A stretch of DNA of 64,000 bases from Fundidesulfovibrio magnetotacticus. GTDB taxonomy: Bacteria; Desulfobacterota; Desulfovibrionia; Desulfovibrionales; Desulfovibrionaceae. Made by a program: the position numbers and the translations under genes. The DNA lies in the NCBI RefSeq assembly GCF_013019105.1, contig NZ_BLTE01000013.1, positions 103,058 to 167,057 of the forward strand, in the 5' to 3' direction. Shown one piece after another: positions 37,897 through 47,228 of this stretch; position 1 is the first letter of the stretch; each line of letters opens with the position of its first letter. The notes under the pieces are model-generated. The model was not told the origin of the DNA. It saw only the letters and a program-made list of their open reading frames with translations, and searched no databases.

Positions 37897-38640
37897 CTAC
37901 TTCGCGCCCTTCAGGTCAACCTCCAGTTCGCCCAGCACCTGGGCCAGGGCCTGGTTGTAGCCCTCTGCCAGGCCTGAGGCGTCCTTGAAGTTGGCGGGGA
38001 TGGGCACTTCCTTGCGATAGCTTTTCGAGAAGGCCACCTGGTAGCGCTCGTTCTGGTTCTTCAGCAGGAAGAACTGGATCTCCAGCACGGCCTTGGGCGC
38101 GGCGCGGTCGCGGAAGTCGCCGTAGAGGGCGTTGACCATGCCTTCCAGCAGGTGGGTGTCCTGCACCTGGCTGGTGGAGTCCACCACGTTGCCGAAGAGC
38201 CCCGCGCGGCCCATCCACTGCTCGGTCTGCTGGGTCAGGTTCAGGGCGGGCTGCACGAAGAAGGCGTGGTAGTAATCGGCCTCGAAGCTCACCTCGTCCA
38301 GCCTGTAGACCATCTCCTTGCCCTGGTAGGCCGGGCTCACCTGGAGCGGGCGCACTTTGAGCACGCTCTTGTCCCGGGCCGGGGCGGCGGCCTCGGCCCG
38401 CACGGCCGTGATGTTGAAGAGCCTGCGCTCCGGGGCGGGGCGGTTGAGCGGCGTGGCGCACCCGGCGGCCAGGCAGGCCAGGGCCAGGCAGAGCGCGGCC
38501 AGGGCGGGCAGTCCCGGCAGCCGCCGGGCGCCTGGCGTCCGTGGGCTGTGGGCGCTCGCGAGCCGGAGGCGGGCTGCCGGACCTTCCGGGCGGCGGGCGC
38601 GGGTCGGGGCGCGGTGGAGCGGGGCGGCTGACCGGTTCAT
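37897..38640 (-). CDS. ABC-transport auxiliary lipoprotein (PqiC/DUF330-like)
   Basis: This 247-residue protein has a lipobox (ALACLAAGC, Cys61) and a DUF330/PqiC-like domain (VRPLQVSPAYQGKEMVYR, YYHAFFVQPALNLTQQTEQWM). It is the outer-membrane or periplasmic partner of an MCE lipid transporter and takes the place of MlaC, which is absent. The 40 residues before the hydrophobic core are unusually long and Arg/Pro-rich for a signal peptide, yet the ATG overlaps the mlaD stop (ATGA), which supports it. It is the last gene of the operon. Confidence 0.85.
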   Translation of the reverse strand: MNRSAAPLHRAPTRARRPEGPAARLRLASAHSPRTPGARRLPGLPALAALCLALACLAAGCATPLNRPAPERRLFNITAVRAEAAAPARDKSVLKVRPLQVSPAYQGKEMVYRLDEVSFEADYYHAFFVQPALNLTQQTEQWMGRAGLFGNVVDSTSQVQDTHLLEGMVNALYGDFRDRAAPKAVLEIQFFLLKNQNERYQVAFSKSYRKEVPIPANFKDASGLAEGYNQALAQVLGELEVDLKGAK

Positions 38641-39629
38641 TTGGTCTTCTCCGGGTTGGTTTTGGACGGGGGCGCGCCGAAGAACAGCCGGGAGGGGTTG
38701 CGCTTGGCGTCGCCGGTGAGGTCGTTGAGGTTCTCGAAGGCCTGGCGTCCCTGCTGGAGCAGCCCTTGCACCTCGTCGCGCTGGCTGGCCAGGATGGTGC
38801 TGGCCTCGCGCAGGAGCTTGCGCAGATCGGCGATGGCCTGGGGCAGGTTGTCCGTGGAGACCTTGATGTTGGCCAGGGCCTCGCGCAGGTGGGAGAGGGC
38901 CTCCTTGGACTCGCGGCTGCCCATGAGGTGCTGGAGGTGGTCGTTGGTCTTGCGCAGGTCGGTGATGAGGCTGTCCACGTTGGCGGAGAGTTCGCCCACG
39001 TGGGCCTCCTTCACGGCGTCGCGCAGGCCCACCAGCAGACCGTTGAGGTTGCCCACGGCAGTGTCCACACCGGCCTCCTCGATCTTGCGGATGAGCTTGG
39101 AGAAGTTCTCGAAGGTCTCCTCCAGGCGGGCCATGGTGGAGGGGGAGGAGGGCACGTAGTAGTAATCCGGGGTCCAGTCGATGGGCAGGGGGGTGTTGGT
39201 CCGGGGGTTTACGTAGTCCATCTCCAGGTAGCCCGTCCCCGTGACGCCCTGGGGCGCGATGCGCACGCGCAGGCCGTTTTCCACCTCGCGGCGGATGGCC
39301 TCGCGCAGGTCCTCGCGGGTTTTGATGGCCAGGGCGGATTCGCGGTCCAGGCTCATTTCCACGAGCACGTAGCGGAAGGGGATGTCCTTGATGTCGTGGT
39401 ATTTGTTGAAGACGAAGCGGATGCGTTCCACCGAGCCGATCTTCACGCCCTTGAACTTGAGGGGGGAGCCCACGTCGAGCCCCTGCACGGACTCGTCGAA
39501 GTAGCTCTCCAGCATGATCTTGTCCTTGCGCAGGGAGCCCAGCCCGAAGAACACCAGGGCCAACACCGTGAGCGCGGAGGCGCTCAGGATGAAAAGGCCC
39601 AGCTTGAAGTAGTTGGCGCGCGCGCTCAT
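38637..39629 (-). CDS. mlaD: MlaD-type MCE-domain substrate-binding protein
   Basis: This 330-residue protein has an N-terminal transmembrane anchor (about 8-32), an MCE domain (about 38-125: YFDESVQGLDVGSPLKFKGVKIGSV, GTGYLEMDYV) and a long helical tail. MCE proteins form a ring that channels lipids between membranes. The start ATG overlaps the mlaF stop. Together with mlaE, mlaF and the lipoprotein it forms a complete short MCE operon on the minus strand. Confidence 0.93.
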   Translation of the reverse strand: MSARANYFKLGLFILSASALTVLALVFFGLGSLRKDKIMLESYFDESVQGLDVGSPLKFKGVKIGSVERIRFVFNKYHDIKDIPFRYVLVEMSLDRESALAIKTREDLREAIRREVENGLRVRIAPQGVTGTGYLEMDYVNPRTNTPLPIDWTPDYYYVPSSPSTMARLEETFENFSKLIRKIEEAGVDTAVGNLNGLLVGLRDAVKEAHVGELSANVDSLITDLRKTNDHLQHLMGSRESKEALSHLREALANIKVSTDNLPQAIADLRKLLREASTILASQRDEVQGLLQQGRQAFENLNDLTGDAKRNPSRLFFGAPPSKTNPEKTK

Positions 39630-40381
39630 GGTCTTGCCTGAGCCTCCCGGTTGAAGAACTGGCGCACCTTGGGGTTCGCGGCGCGGTCGCGCAGCTCGGC
39701 GGGATTGCCCATGGCGATGACGCCCTTGGAAGCCCCGTCGAGCATCACGGCACGGCTCGCGATGGCGAAGATGCTGGCCAGCTCGTGGCTGACGATGATG
39801 AAGGTGATGCCCATGTTGGCCGAGAGGGTCAAGATGAGCTCGTCCAGCCCCGCCGAGGTGACGGGGTCCAGGCCGGCCTGGGGCTCGTCCAGGAAGAGGA
39901 TGCCCGGGTCCAGGGCCATGGCGCGGGCGATGGCCGCACGCTTCTGCATGCCGCCCGAGAGCTCCGAGGGCAGCTTGGCCTCGGAGCCGGCCAGGCCCAC
40001 CTGCTTGAGCTTCATGCGCGCCACGGCCTCGCGGGCATCGCGCGGCAGTCGCGTGAATTCCTCCAGGGGCAGGCAGACGTTCTCCAGCAGCGAGAGCGAG
40101 CCGAAGAGCGCCCCGGACTGGTACATCACCCCGAAGGATCGCAATATCTCGCGGCGCTCCCGCCCCTGGGCCCTGGCGATGTCGCGCCCGTGGATCAGGA
40201 TGCTGCCGGACATGGGCGGGTAGAGCCCGATCAGGTGCTTGAGCAGCGTGGACTTGCCGCACCCCGAACCGCCAAGGATCACGAACACTTCGCCCTGTTC
40301 CACGCTGAAGGTCAGGTCCTTGAGCACCACGGTGTCGCCGTAGCCCAGGGTGAGGTTCTCGACTTCCAGGCAGACGGCCAT
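39626..40381 (-). CDS. mlaF: MlaF-type ABC transporter ATPase
   Basis: This 251-residue ATPase powers the MCE transporter. The Walker A GGSGCGKSTLLKHL, the signature LSGGMQKRAAIARAM (the GGMQKR variant typical of MlaF) and the Walker B ILFLDEPQAGLDP are all intact, followed by the H-loop IVSHELA. ATG 40381 overlaps the mlaE stop by one base (TGATG), and its own stop overlaps mlaD. The upstream extension in this frame is part of mlaE and was left out. Confidence 0.95.
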   Translation of the reverse strand: MAVCLEVENLTLGYGDTVVLKDLTFSVEQGEVFVILGGSGCGKSTLLKHLIGLYPPMSGSILIHGRDIARAQGRERREILRSFGVMYQSGALFGSLSLLENVCLPLEEFTRLPRDAREAVARMKLKQVGLAGSEAKLPSELSGGMQKRAAIARAMALDPGILFLDEPQAGLDPVTSAGLDELILTLSANMGITFIIVSHELASIFAIASRAVMLDGASKGVIAMGNPAELRDRAANPKVRQFFNREAQARP

Positions 40382-41505
40382 CACCAGCCCATCACGTAGA
40401 AGACCACGGCGAACACTCCGTCCGCCACGGCGATGAGGATGATGCCCGAGACCACCGCGCTGGTGGTGGCCGCGCCCACGGAGCTGGCCCCGCCGCGCGT
40501 GCGCAGGCCCCGCTGGCAGCCGATGGCGCACACCAGCAGGCTGAACACGAGGGCCTTGAACATGCCCCCGGCGAAGTCCCCCAGGGTCACGTAGGCCTGC
40601 ACCTGGTTGACGAAGCTCACCAGCGGATAGCCCAGCGAGAGCATCACCAGCGCGCCGCCCACCAGCCCCGCCAGGTTGAAGAAGATGGTGAGCAGGGGCG
40701 TCATTGCCATGGCCGCCAGCACCCGCGTGACCACCAGGAAGCGCACGGGGTCCAGCCCCATGGTCACCAGTGCGTTGATCTCCTCGTTGACGGTCATGGT
40801 GCCGATCTCGGCGGCGAAGGCCGAGCCGGAGCGCCCCGCAAGGATGATGGCCGTGACCAGCGGACCCAGTTCGCGCAGAAGCGACAGGCCCAGCAGGTTG
40901 GCCACGAAGATCTCGGCCCCGAACTGCTTGAGCGGCATGGCCGACTGGAAGCTCATAATGAGCCCCATGAGGAACCCGATGAGCACGATGATGGGGAAGG
41001 CGTCGGCCCCGGCGGTCTCGGCCACGCGCAGGGCGTCGCGCCAGCGCACGCGCCGGGGGTTGGCGGCAGCGCCTGCCAGGGCCGTGGCGAATTCGCCCAC
41101 GAAGGCCACCAGGGCGAAGATGTCCTCGAAGAGGATCATGGCCTTGCGCCCAACCTCCTCGGGCAGCCCCGGGCGGGATCGGGCAGCCTGGGGGGCGTCC
41201 AGGTCGGCGGGGGAGAACTCGTCGTACAGGGTCTGGAAACGCGCGTTCAGCCCCGAGAGCCGGAACGAGGCGCCCGCGGCCTCGGCCTTGCGGCGCATCT
41301 CCAGGAGCAGCGCCAGGCCCGAGCCGTCGCAGTAGTCCACGCCCGAGGCGTCCACCTCCAGGCGGGGACCGGGACGGGAGGCCAGGCGCTGGGCGTCGCT
41401 CCAGAGTTCCGCGACGCCCGTGGCGTCCAGGCGGCCGGACAGGTTCACGCGCTGCCCCCCCTGGGCGGGCGTTGCGGCGAGTCTGGCGGTGGGGGGGCTT
41501 GGCAT
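40381..41505 (-). CDS. mlaE: MlaE-type permease with N-terminal STAS domain
   Basis: This 374-residue protein fuses a STAS domain (about 15-100: VNLSGRLDATGVAELW, DASGVDYCDGSGLALLLEMRR), equivalent to MlaB, to the MlaE permease (about 140-374: PIIVLIGFLMGLIMSFQSA, RELGPLVTAIILAGRSGSAFAAEIG). It forms the membrane channel of the lipid ABC transporter. ATG 41505 has AAGGA upstream. As first gene of the operon it diverges from a TPR gene across about 200 bases. Confidence 0.94.
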   Translation of the reverse strand: MPSPPTARLAATPAQGGQRVNLSGRLDATGVAELWSDAQRLASRPGPRLEVDASGVDYCDGSGLALLLEMRRKAEAAGASFRLSGLNARFQTLYDEFSPADLDAPQAARSRPGLPEEVGRKAMILFEDIFALVAFVGEFATALAGAAANPRRVRWRDALRVAETAGADAFPIIVLIGFLMGLIMSFQSAMPLKQFGAEIFVANLLGLSLLRELGPLVTAIILAGRSGSAFAAEIGTMTVNEEINALVTMGLDPVRFLVVTRVLAAMAMTPLLTIFFNLAGLVGGALVMLSLGYPLVSFVNQVQAYVTLGDFAGGMFKALVFSLLVCAIGCQRGLRTRGGASSVGAATTSAVVSGIILIAVADGVFAVVFYVMGW

Positions 41506-41709
41506 GGCGAGTCCTTCTTGCGGGGCCGAGCCCTGCCTACGCCAAGGGCGTGGGCCGGTCAATGCGCGGGCCGCTGCCGACGATCATGAAATATTGTTCA
41601 TCCGGCGTCGCGGATACGGGGAGGGAGCGATCCGGTCCTTGCGGGCGTGCGTGGAAAGGGGCATATCATTCAGTGTAACCCCTTCACCCCAAACCCATCG
41701 GAGGACACC

Positions 41710-42279
41710 ATGCCCAGATTCCTGCTCGCGGCCAGCCTCGCCGTTCTGCTGGCTGTCTCCGTGCAACCGGCCCAGGCCGCCAAGAAGGCCGCGCAGTTGA
41801 CCGAGGCCCAGATGATCAGCGCCACTTACGCCCAGGGCGTGGACCTGATGAACGCCCGCAAATGGAACGCGGCCATCGAGGCCTTCACCAAGGTGATCGA
41901 CAACGCCAAGACGCCCAAGGACATCCTGGCCAACGCCTACGCCGATCGCGGCGCGTGCAAGGCCAACAAGAAACAGACCGACGAGGCCGTGCTGGACTTC
42001 AACAAGGCCCTGGAGTTGAATCCGGATCTGCAGAACGCCCTTTACGAGCGCGGACGGGCCCTGGCCATGCAGGGCAAGCATGCTGAAGCCTACAAGGATT
42101 TCAGCAAGGCCATCGAGAAGTCGCAGCCCAGCATCATCACCGCGGGCTACTACTACAACCGGGGCATCTGCGCCATGAACATGTCCCCGCCCAACCCCGA
42201 GCAGGCCAAGCAGGACTTCGCCATGGCCAAGAAGCTCAACCCCAAGTTGAAGATTCCCGAGAAGTACAAGAGCCTCTAA
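41710..42279 (+). CDS. Periplasmic TPR protein
   Basis: This 189-residue protein has a signal peptide (about 1-23, cleavage near AQAA) and about three to four tetratricopeptide repeats (ARKWNAAIEAFTKVIDNA, DEAVLDFNKALELNPDL, AEAYKDFSKAIEKS). It is a soluble protein-binding scaffold in the periplasm with no enzymatic motif. GGAGGACACC precedes the ATG. A possible promoter is TTGCGG (41639-41644) with CATATC (41662-41667). Its partners are unknown; the adjacent divergent lipid transporter is only a positional hint. Confidence 0.85.
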   Translation: MPRFLLAASLAVLLAVSVQPAQAAKKAAQLTEAQMISATYAQGVDLMNARKWNAAIEAFTKVIDNAKTPKDILANAYADRGACKANKKQTDEAVLDFNKALELNPDLQNALYERGRALAMQGKHAEAYKDFSKAIEKSQPSIITAGYYYNRGICAMNMSPPNPEQAKQDFAMAKKLNPKLKIPEKYKSL

Positions 42280-42470
42280 ACGACCGAGTGGCGGCCGGGC
42301 GCGTTGCCGCGCGTTCCGGCCGCCGGGCCGGGGCTTGGCCCCGGGGCGCGCCGGACGGCGGCGGCGCGGAGGCCGAGACGGACGAATGGGCCGTCCCGGC
42401 GCAGCGCCGACGTTGCTGCCCTCGATCCCGGGAGGGCTCCGCGAGACCGCGCGAGGGAACGCCAGCGCCG

Positions 42471-42887
42471 CTATTCCCCGATGATCTTCACCAGTACGCG
42501 CTTCCTGCGTCCGCCGTCGAACTCGCCGTAGAAGATTTGCTCCCAGGGGCCGAAGTCCAACTCGCCGGCGGTGACGGCCACCACGGTCTCGCGGCCCATG
42601 ATCTGGCGTTTCATGTGGGCGTCGGCGTTGTCCTCGCCCACGTTGTGGCGGTACTGCGCCACGGGGGCGTGGGGGGCCAGTTTCTCCAGCCAGACCTCGT
42701 AATCGTGGTGCAGGCCGGACTCGTCGTCGTTGACGAACACCGAACTGGTGATGTGCATGGCGTTCACCAGCACGAGCCCTTCGCGCACGCCGGACTCGCG
42801 CAGACACTGGCGCACCTGGGGGGTGATGTTCACGAACGCCCGGCGGCCGGGGACCTCGAACCAGAGTTCCTTGCGGTAGCTTTTCAT
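42471..42887 (-). CDS. yjbQ: YjbQ-family protein (UPF0047)
   Basis: This 138-residue protein has the family core: [36 protein letters not shown] and [14 protein letters not shown]. The His and Asp residues form the conserved pocket. YjbQ shows weak thiamine-phosphate synthase activity in E. coli, but the physiological role is open. Just upstream (42917-43043) are degenerate CRISPR-like repeats. The gene is full length. Confidence 0.92.
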   Translation of the reverse strand: MKSYRKELWFEVPGRRAFVNITPQVRQCLRESGVREGLVLVNAMHITSSVFVNDDESGLHHDYEVWLEKLAPHAPVAQYRHNVGEDNADAHMKRQIMGRETVVAVTAGELDFGPWEQIFYGEFDGGRRKRVLVKIIGE

Positions 42888-42916
42888 GGAGGCTTTGTAG
42901 CCGGGCGTGGCCGGGG

Positions 42917-43043
42917 CTTCAATCCCCGCTGCGCGTGGACTTCGACGGTGCCGTTCAATCCCCGCGTGGCGGGGGATCAGGAGTCCGGCATGGTGAAAAG
43001 GCTAGGCATCGTCCATTCAATTCCCGCTGGGCGCGGGATCAGG
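42917..43043. CRISPR. Degenerate CRISPR-like repeats (probable array relic)
   Basis: Two 29-base units at 42953-42981 and 43015-43043 agree at 24 of 29 positions and start 62 bases apart. They are separated by a 33-base spacer. Each contains a short palindrome (ATCCCCGC...GCGGGG) and ends GGGATCAGG. They resemble type I-E repeats, whose usual period is 61. A third, partial unit begins at 42917 (TTCAATCCCCGC) only 36 bases before the second, suggesting a deletion. No cas gene is in the window. The last unit supplies the stop codon of the gene at 43039. Confidence 0.5.
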
Positions 43044-43248
43044 TCTTGTACTTGACGAGCTTGCCCGTCTCGCCGTCGATGTCTGGCGTGACGTGCACGG
43101 TGTTCTGGAGCACGTCCGGGGCCACGGCCTGGTCCTTGACCATCTCGCCCACGTAGGTGCGGATGAGTTCGCTGGGCATGGACTTGTCGTAGCGCAGAAA
43201 CTCGGCGATGTCCTGCAACAGCTCCAGCTGACCTTCTGCCACTTTCAT
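43039..43248 (-). CDS. Small hypothetical protein (69 aa)
   Basis: I do not recognise this protein as a named family. It is a short mixed-charge sequence with a helical start (EGQLELLQDIAEFLRYD), no cysteines and no signal peptide. AGGGG lies before ATG 43248. Its TGA stop falls inside a CRISPR-like repeat (43015-43043), so the final residues may have been reshaped by the array. It lies between yjbQ and the glnN hairpin cluster on the same strand as both. Confidence 0.6.
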   Translation of the reverse strand: MKVAEGQLELLQDIAEFLRYDKSMPSELIRTYVGEMVKDQAVAPDVLQNTVHVTPDIDGETGKLVKYKT

Positions 43249-43492
43249 ACGACACCCCTTTGCGCCTGACGCCCGTGCGGCCGTTGATTCCTCGGGCGTA
43301 ATAAACCTATTCGCAAACCTTATCGGCTGCTCCGGGGCCGGACTTTAGAGGGGCGGGGTATTTTGTTGGCGCTTCGGACGTCCGTCGCGCCTGGAGCCGC
43401 GTGGAGAGCTGTTCCGGCCTGGAGAAAAGCCCGTGCGGGGACTCGGGGACTGACCGCGATCGGCTGCCGGGTAACGCCGCGGCAGAAGGAAA

Positions 43493-43675
43493 AGGCCGCC
43501 CCCTTGCGGGAGCGGCCTTGAGGCTGCTGATAAAGTCGGCTTTGCGGCTTTTTCAGCAGCCCTGCGCGAAGCGCAGCCTGGAGCAGGGCGGCTTTGCCGC
43601 CCGTAAGCGTATCTCACAAACCCCGCCTCGGGGTTTGTCATCAAGCAGAAGGCCGCCCCCTTGCGGGAGCGGCCT
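43493..43675. repeat. Hairpin cluster framed by a 26-nt perfect direct repeat
   Basis: The 26-base hairpin AGGCCGC...GCGGCCT occurs identically at 43493-43518 and 43650-43675. Between the copies are further hairpins: GGCTGCTGA/TCAGCAGCC (about 43522-43562), CTGCGC/GCGCAG, GGGCGGC/GCCGCCC and ACAAACCCCG/CGGGGTTTGT (about 43616-43638). The region follows glnN and could terminate it; the first copy read on the minus strand is followed by a T-rich stretch. The arrangement looks like a REP/BIME-type or small non-autonomous element. The rest of 43249-43703 holds no gene. Confidence 0.7.
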
Positions 43676-43703
43676 CGTTTCGTCCTTGGTTCTTCGGCCG
43701 CGC

Positions 43704-45884
43704 TTAGCGGATGAAGAGCATTTCCTGGTAGGAGGGCAGGGGCCAGAGGTCGTCGGCAACCACGGACTCCAGGGAGTCGGCGTAGCCGCGCACGGCCAGC
43801 ATGGCGGGCAGCACCTTCTCGCACATGAACTTGGCGTGGGAGAGGGTGTCGCCGCCCTCGTGGGCCAGGAGCTTCTCCAGCTTGTCGGCCTCGACCTGCA
43901 GGGAGCGCAGCTTGGCGGTCACGTCTTCCAGGGTGGCCATCTTGAAGTCGTGTCCGATGGCCTTGAGGCTGGCGCAGGTTTCGGCCAGCTGGCCCTGGTA
44001 GCGCATGGCGGCGGGGAAGATCACCGTGCGGGCCATGCGGATCACCAAGTTGGCCTCGGTGGTCACGGTCTTCACGTACTGCTCCAGGTAGATCTCCTGG
44101 CGGCTCTTGAGTTCGGCCTCGGAGAAGATGCCGTACTTGGTGAAGAGGTCCACCACTTCCTTGGTGGTGAGCACGGGCAGGGCCTCGGGGGTGGTCTTCA
44201 TGTTGGGCAGGCCGCGCTTGGCCGCTTCCTTGTGCCATTCCTCGGAGTAGCCGTCGCCGTTGAAGATGACGGCGTCGTGCTCCTGCATGATCTTCTGGAG
44301 CAGCTTCTGCACGCCTTCGTTGAACTGGCCCTTGTTCACCTTGCCCAGCTTTTCAAGCTCGGTGGCGATGTAGTCCAGCGACTCGGCCATCATGGCGTTC
44401 AGGGCCACTTGGGCACCGGCGATGGAGTGGGAGGAGCCCACGGCGCGGAACTCGAAGCGGTTGCCGGTGAAGGCGAAGGGGCTGGTGCGGTTGCGGTCGC
44501 CCGGATCCATGGGCAGCGGGGGCAGGGTGTCCACGCCGATGTTCATGACGCCCTTGGTCTTGGAGCCCTTCACCTCGCCCTTCTTGATCTGCTCGAACAC
44601 GTCGGCCAGCTGCTCGCCCAGGTAGGCGCTCATGATGGCCGGGGGGGCCTCGTTGGCGCCCAGGCGGTGGTCGTTGGAGGCGCTGGCCACGGTGGCGCGC
44701 AGCAGGGCGCCGTACTTGTGCAGGGCGCGGATGGCGGCGGCGCAGAACACCAGGAACTGGGCGTTGGCGTGGGGGGTGTCGCCCGGATCGAAGAGGCTGC
44801 CCAGCTCGGCGTTGCCGATGGAGTAGTTGAGGTGCTTGCCGGAGCCGTTGATGCCCGCGAAGGGCTTCTCGTGCAGCAGGCACATCATGCCGTAGCGCTT
44901 GGCCACGGAGCGCAGGGTGGTCATGACCATCTGGTTGTGGTCGCAGGCCAGGTTGCCCTGCTCGTAGATGGGGGCGATCTCGAACTGGCTGGGGGCCACT
45001 TCGTTGTGGCGGGTCTTCACGGGGATGCCCAGCTTGAAGAGTTCACGCTCCACTTCCATCATGAAGGAGAGCACGCGGCGGGGCACCACGCCGAAGTACT
45101 GGTCCTCGAATTCCTGGCCCTTGGCCGAGGGCGCGCCGAAGAGCGAGCGACCGGCGATGAGCAGGTCGGGCCGGGAGAAGACGAAGTTGCGGTCGATGAG
45201 GAAGTATTCCTGCTCGGGGCCGGCGAAGCTGGTCACGGGCAGCTTGGTGTTCACGCCGAAGAGCTTGAGCACGCGCTTGGCCTGCTTGTTGAGCGACTGG
45301 AGGGAGCGCAGCAGGGGGGTCTTCTTGTCCAGGGCCTCGCCGGTCCAGGAGAGGAAGGCGGTGGGGATGCACAGGAAGGTGCCGTTGGGGTTTTCCAGGA
45401 TGTAGGCGGGGCTGGTGACGTCCCAGGCGGTGTAGCCGCGGGCTTCGAAGGTGGCGCGCAGGCCTCCGGAGGGGAAGCTGGAGGCGTCGGGCTCGCCCTG
45501 GATGAGCATCTTGCCGGAGAATTCGGCCAGGGCGCCGCCTTCGCCGTCGGGCACCAGGAAGGCGTCGTGCTTTTCGGCGGTCAGGCCGGTGAGGGGGTAG
45601 AAGACGTGGGTGAAGTGGGTGGCGCCTTTTTCGATGGCCCAGTCCTTCATGGCGTTGGCCACGATGTCGGCAACGGAGGCGTCGAGCTTTTCGCCGTAGG
45701 CGATGGTCTTCTTGAGCGACTTGTAGACGGCCTTGGGCAGACGCTCCTTCATCACCTTGTCGTTGAAGACGTTGGCTCCGAAGATGTCGGTGGGCTTGGT
45801 GTCGTGGAAGTTGAGGTGGTCGTGAGCCGGTTTGTAGTTGATGATGGCCGAGATGGCGTTCAAGCGGGCCTGGATTCCACTCAT
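43704..45884 (-). CDS. glnN: Glutamine synthetase type III
   Basis: This 726-residue protein is the large GSIII form, not the GSI type. It makes glutamine from glutamate and ammonia. Key stretches are [53 protein letters not shown] and [19 protein letters not shown], which hold the metal and substrate ligands. ATG 45884 is preceded by GGAG. A promoter candidate lies about 265 bases upstream. No amtB, glnB or glnD genes adjoin, so nitrogen regulation cannot be read from context. Confidence 0.96.
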   Translation of the reverse strand: MSGIQARLNAISAIINYKPAHDHLNFHDTKPTDIFGANVFNDKVMKERLPKAVYKSLKKTIAYGEKLDASVADIVANAMKDWAIEKGATHFTHVFYPLTGLTAEKHDAFLVPDGEGGALAEFSGKMLIQGEPDASSFPSGGLRATFEARGYTAWDVTSPAYILENPNGTFLCIPTAFLSWTGEALDKKTPLLRSLQSLNKQAKRVLKLFGVNTKLPVTSFAGPEQEYFLIDRNFVFSRPDLLIAGRSLFGAPSAKGQEFEDQYFGVVPRRVLSFMMEVERELFKLGIPVKTRHNEVAPSQFEIAPIYEQGNLACDHNQMVMTTLRSVAKRYGMMCLLHEKPFAGINGSGKHLNYSIGNAELGSLFDPGDTPHANAQFLVFCAAAIRALHKYGALLRATVASASNDHRLGANEAPPAIMSAYLGEQLADVFEQIKKGEVKGSKTKGVMNIGVDTLPPLPMDPGDRNRTSPFAFTGNRFEFRAVGSSHSIAGAQVALNAMMAESLDYIATELEKLGKVNKGQFNEGVQKLLQKIMQEHDAVIFNGDGYSEEWHKEAAKRGLPNMKTTPEALPVLTTKEVVDLFTKYGIFSEAELKSRQEIYLEQYVKTVTTEANLVIRMARTVIFPAAMRYQGQLAETCASLKAIGHDFKMATLEDVTAKLRSLQVEADKLEKLLAHEGGDTLSHAKFMCEKVLPAMLAVRGYADSLESVVADDLWPLPSYQEMLFIR

Positions 45885-46432
45885 AGGGCGCTCTCCGTCA
45901 TGGGGTTTGGGATGCCATGTCCTACAAAATTGTAGCAGTTGCCAGCCAGCCGGACGTTCCGCCGGGAGCCGCGCGCGTTTTGGCGTCGCTTCACCCCCTT
46001 GGGAGGCCTTCCCGGGCCGGTTGCCGGGCGGCTCATGCAGTGAACGGGGTGGAGGGCGTGGGGATGTCCGCGTCATGGACCCGATCCGGGTGGTGCGGAA
46101 GCCTCGGGGCCCATCGTGCGGGACTTGCCCGCTTTCCCCGTTTGCATTTTCAATAATGTAAATAAGCCTCGAAAAAAAGTAAAGACGGGAAATCCATAAA
46201 TCGACAAATTTTTGGTTCGGCGCGGAAAAATGAGCCATTGAGAGGCCTTCTGTCCGACCCGGGAGGCCCAACAAGTGCCTCTCGGAGCATTTTGAAGGGC
46301 GATACGGCCGTGGAGCGGGACCATTCGGCTCGCAATCGCGAAAGAGCCTCGGGAACCGGCCGGGGGCGCTGTCGGGTGTTTTGGTACGGAAAATGCTAAA
46401 AAGGTTCAAACCGTCCCTTCCCGGAGGACACC
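45885..46432. other. Divergent intergenic region between glnN and a Cys-cluster gene
   Basis: No gene is supportable here. It contains a palindrome CTACAAAATTGTAG (about 45921-45934), an AT-rich promoter segment near 46150-46230 and possibly the plus-strand promoter just before 46433 (TGCTAAAAA). The long glnN leader may carry regulation, but I recognise no known riboswitch. Confidence 0.55.
46155..46183 (-). promoter_or_regulatory. Candidate sigma70 promoter for glnN
   Basis: On the minus strand, TTTACT (46183-46178) and TACATT (46160-46155) are separated by 17 bases. Transcription would begin near 46148, leaving about 265 bases of untranslated leader. Confidence 0.45.
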
Positions 46433-47047
46433 ATGGCGACGCCCTACAGCCCGCGATCCGACATTCCGCCCTGGCTGCCGCACCTGCTCAAGGCCCAGGC
46501 CCTCATGGACGCGGGCGTGCGCCTGGCCGCGCGCGAGGAATCCGCGCTGAGGGGGGAGCTTCCGGCCTGCCGCATGGGGTGCGCGGGTTGCTGCGCCTCC
46601 ACGATGCCCCGGGCCACCCCCGTGGAGATGGCCGGGGCGCTGCGCAGCCTGGCGCGCCAAAGGCCGGACGCCCTGCGTCTGGTCTCCGACGCCATGGAGG
46701 ACGGCCGGTCGGGAGGGGCCTGCCCCTTCCTCGTCGAGGAAGGTTGTCTGGTCTATCCCATGCGTTTTTTGTCCTGCCGCCAGTTGCTGGTGTTCGGGCG
46801 CTCCTGCCTGCACGGGGAGAACCCCCTGCGCACGCGACCCTCGGACGTGCTGGTGCCCCTGCGTCGTCATGCCGGGCGGGCGTACGCCCTGCTCCTGCCC
46901 TTCCTGGGGGAGGGAAGCGAGTTCGCTGACCCGCAGGAACTGGAGGCCGCCCTGGTCCGGCATCTGCGTCCCGTCTCCTCCTACGGCGTGCGTGACTGCC
47001 TGTTGCGCGACGCCTACGGCGAGCGCCAAACCGTGCGGGCCGCCTGA
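46433..47047 (+). CDS. YkgJ-type cysteine-cluster protein
   Basis: This 204-residue protein has the cysteine pattern of the YkgJ/Fe-S cluster-binding family: CRMGCAGCC, then [19 protein letters not shown]. The cysteines probably hold a metal or Fe-S centre; the function of the family is not established. GGAGG precedes the ATG. It is monocistronic, ending at a strong hairpin terminator (47084). A run of 14 G lies shortly downstream. Confidence 0.82.
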   Translation: MATPYSPRSDIPPWLPHLLKAQALMDAGVRLAAREESALRGELPACRMGCAGCCASTMPRATPVEMAGALRSLARQRPDALRLVSDAMEDGRSGGACPFLVEEGCLVYPMRFLSCRQLLVFGRSCLHGENPLRTRPSDVLVPLRRHAGRAYALLLPFLGEGSEFADPQELEAALVRHLRPVSSYGVRDCLLRDAYGERQTVRAA

Positions 47048-47083
47048 ACCCCGACAGCCGCGCGCAGGATTTCCAAAAAGCGG

Positions 47084-47114
47084 AAGACCCCGGCGAACCG
47101 GGGTCTTTTGTTTT
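47084..47114 (+). terminator. Rho-independent terminator
   Basis: AAGACCCCGG (47084-47093) pairs with CCGGGGTCTT (47098-47107) around CGAA, followed by TTTTGTTTT. Confidence 0.92.
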
Positions 47115-47132
47115 GCGGCATCCATCAGGGAC

Positions 47133-47146
47133 GGGGGGGGGGGGGG
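47133..47146. repeat. Homopolymer run of 14 G
   Basis: Fourteen consecutive G residues lie between the terminator at 47084 and the convergent acyltransferase gene. Such tracts slip readily in replication, but this one is outside any coding frame. An assembly or sequencing length error is also possible. Confidence 0.9.
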
Positions 47147-47228
47147 CGGTCAGCCGGAGAGCACTGGGTGGCGCACCCCCTGAAAGGGCAGGCCGGGGGG
47201 GAGGCAGGATGCGCCCCCCCACGCCTTG

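Noticed and set aside
42977..43255. 92-codon minus-strand frame overlapping the 69-codon gene
   Set aside because: The alternative frame at 43039-43248 has a proper ribosome site and a balanced composition; this one is Arg/His-rich shadow.
45921..45934. Palindrome CTACAAAATTGTAG near glnN as a sigma54 or nitrogen-regulator site
   Set aside because: Neither a proper GG-N10-GC sigma54 element nor a recognised regulator motif could be matched, so it is only noted as a palindrome.
43401..45935. 844-codon open frame antisense to glnN
   Set aside because: It is a GC-driven shadow of the well-supported glnN gene, with low-complexity Gly/His/Val/Leu content and no family resemblance.
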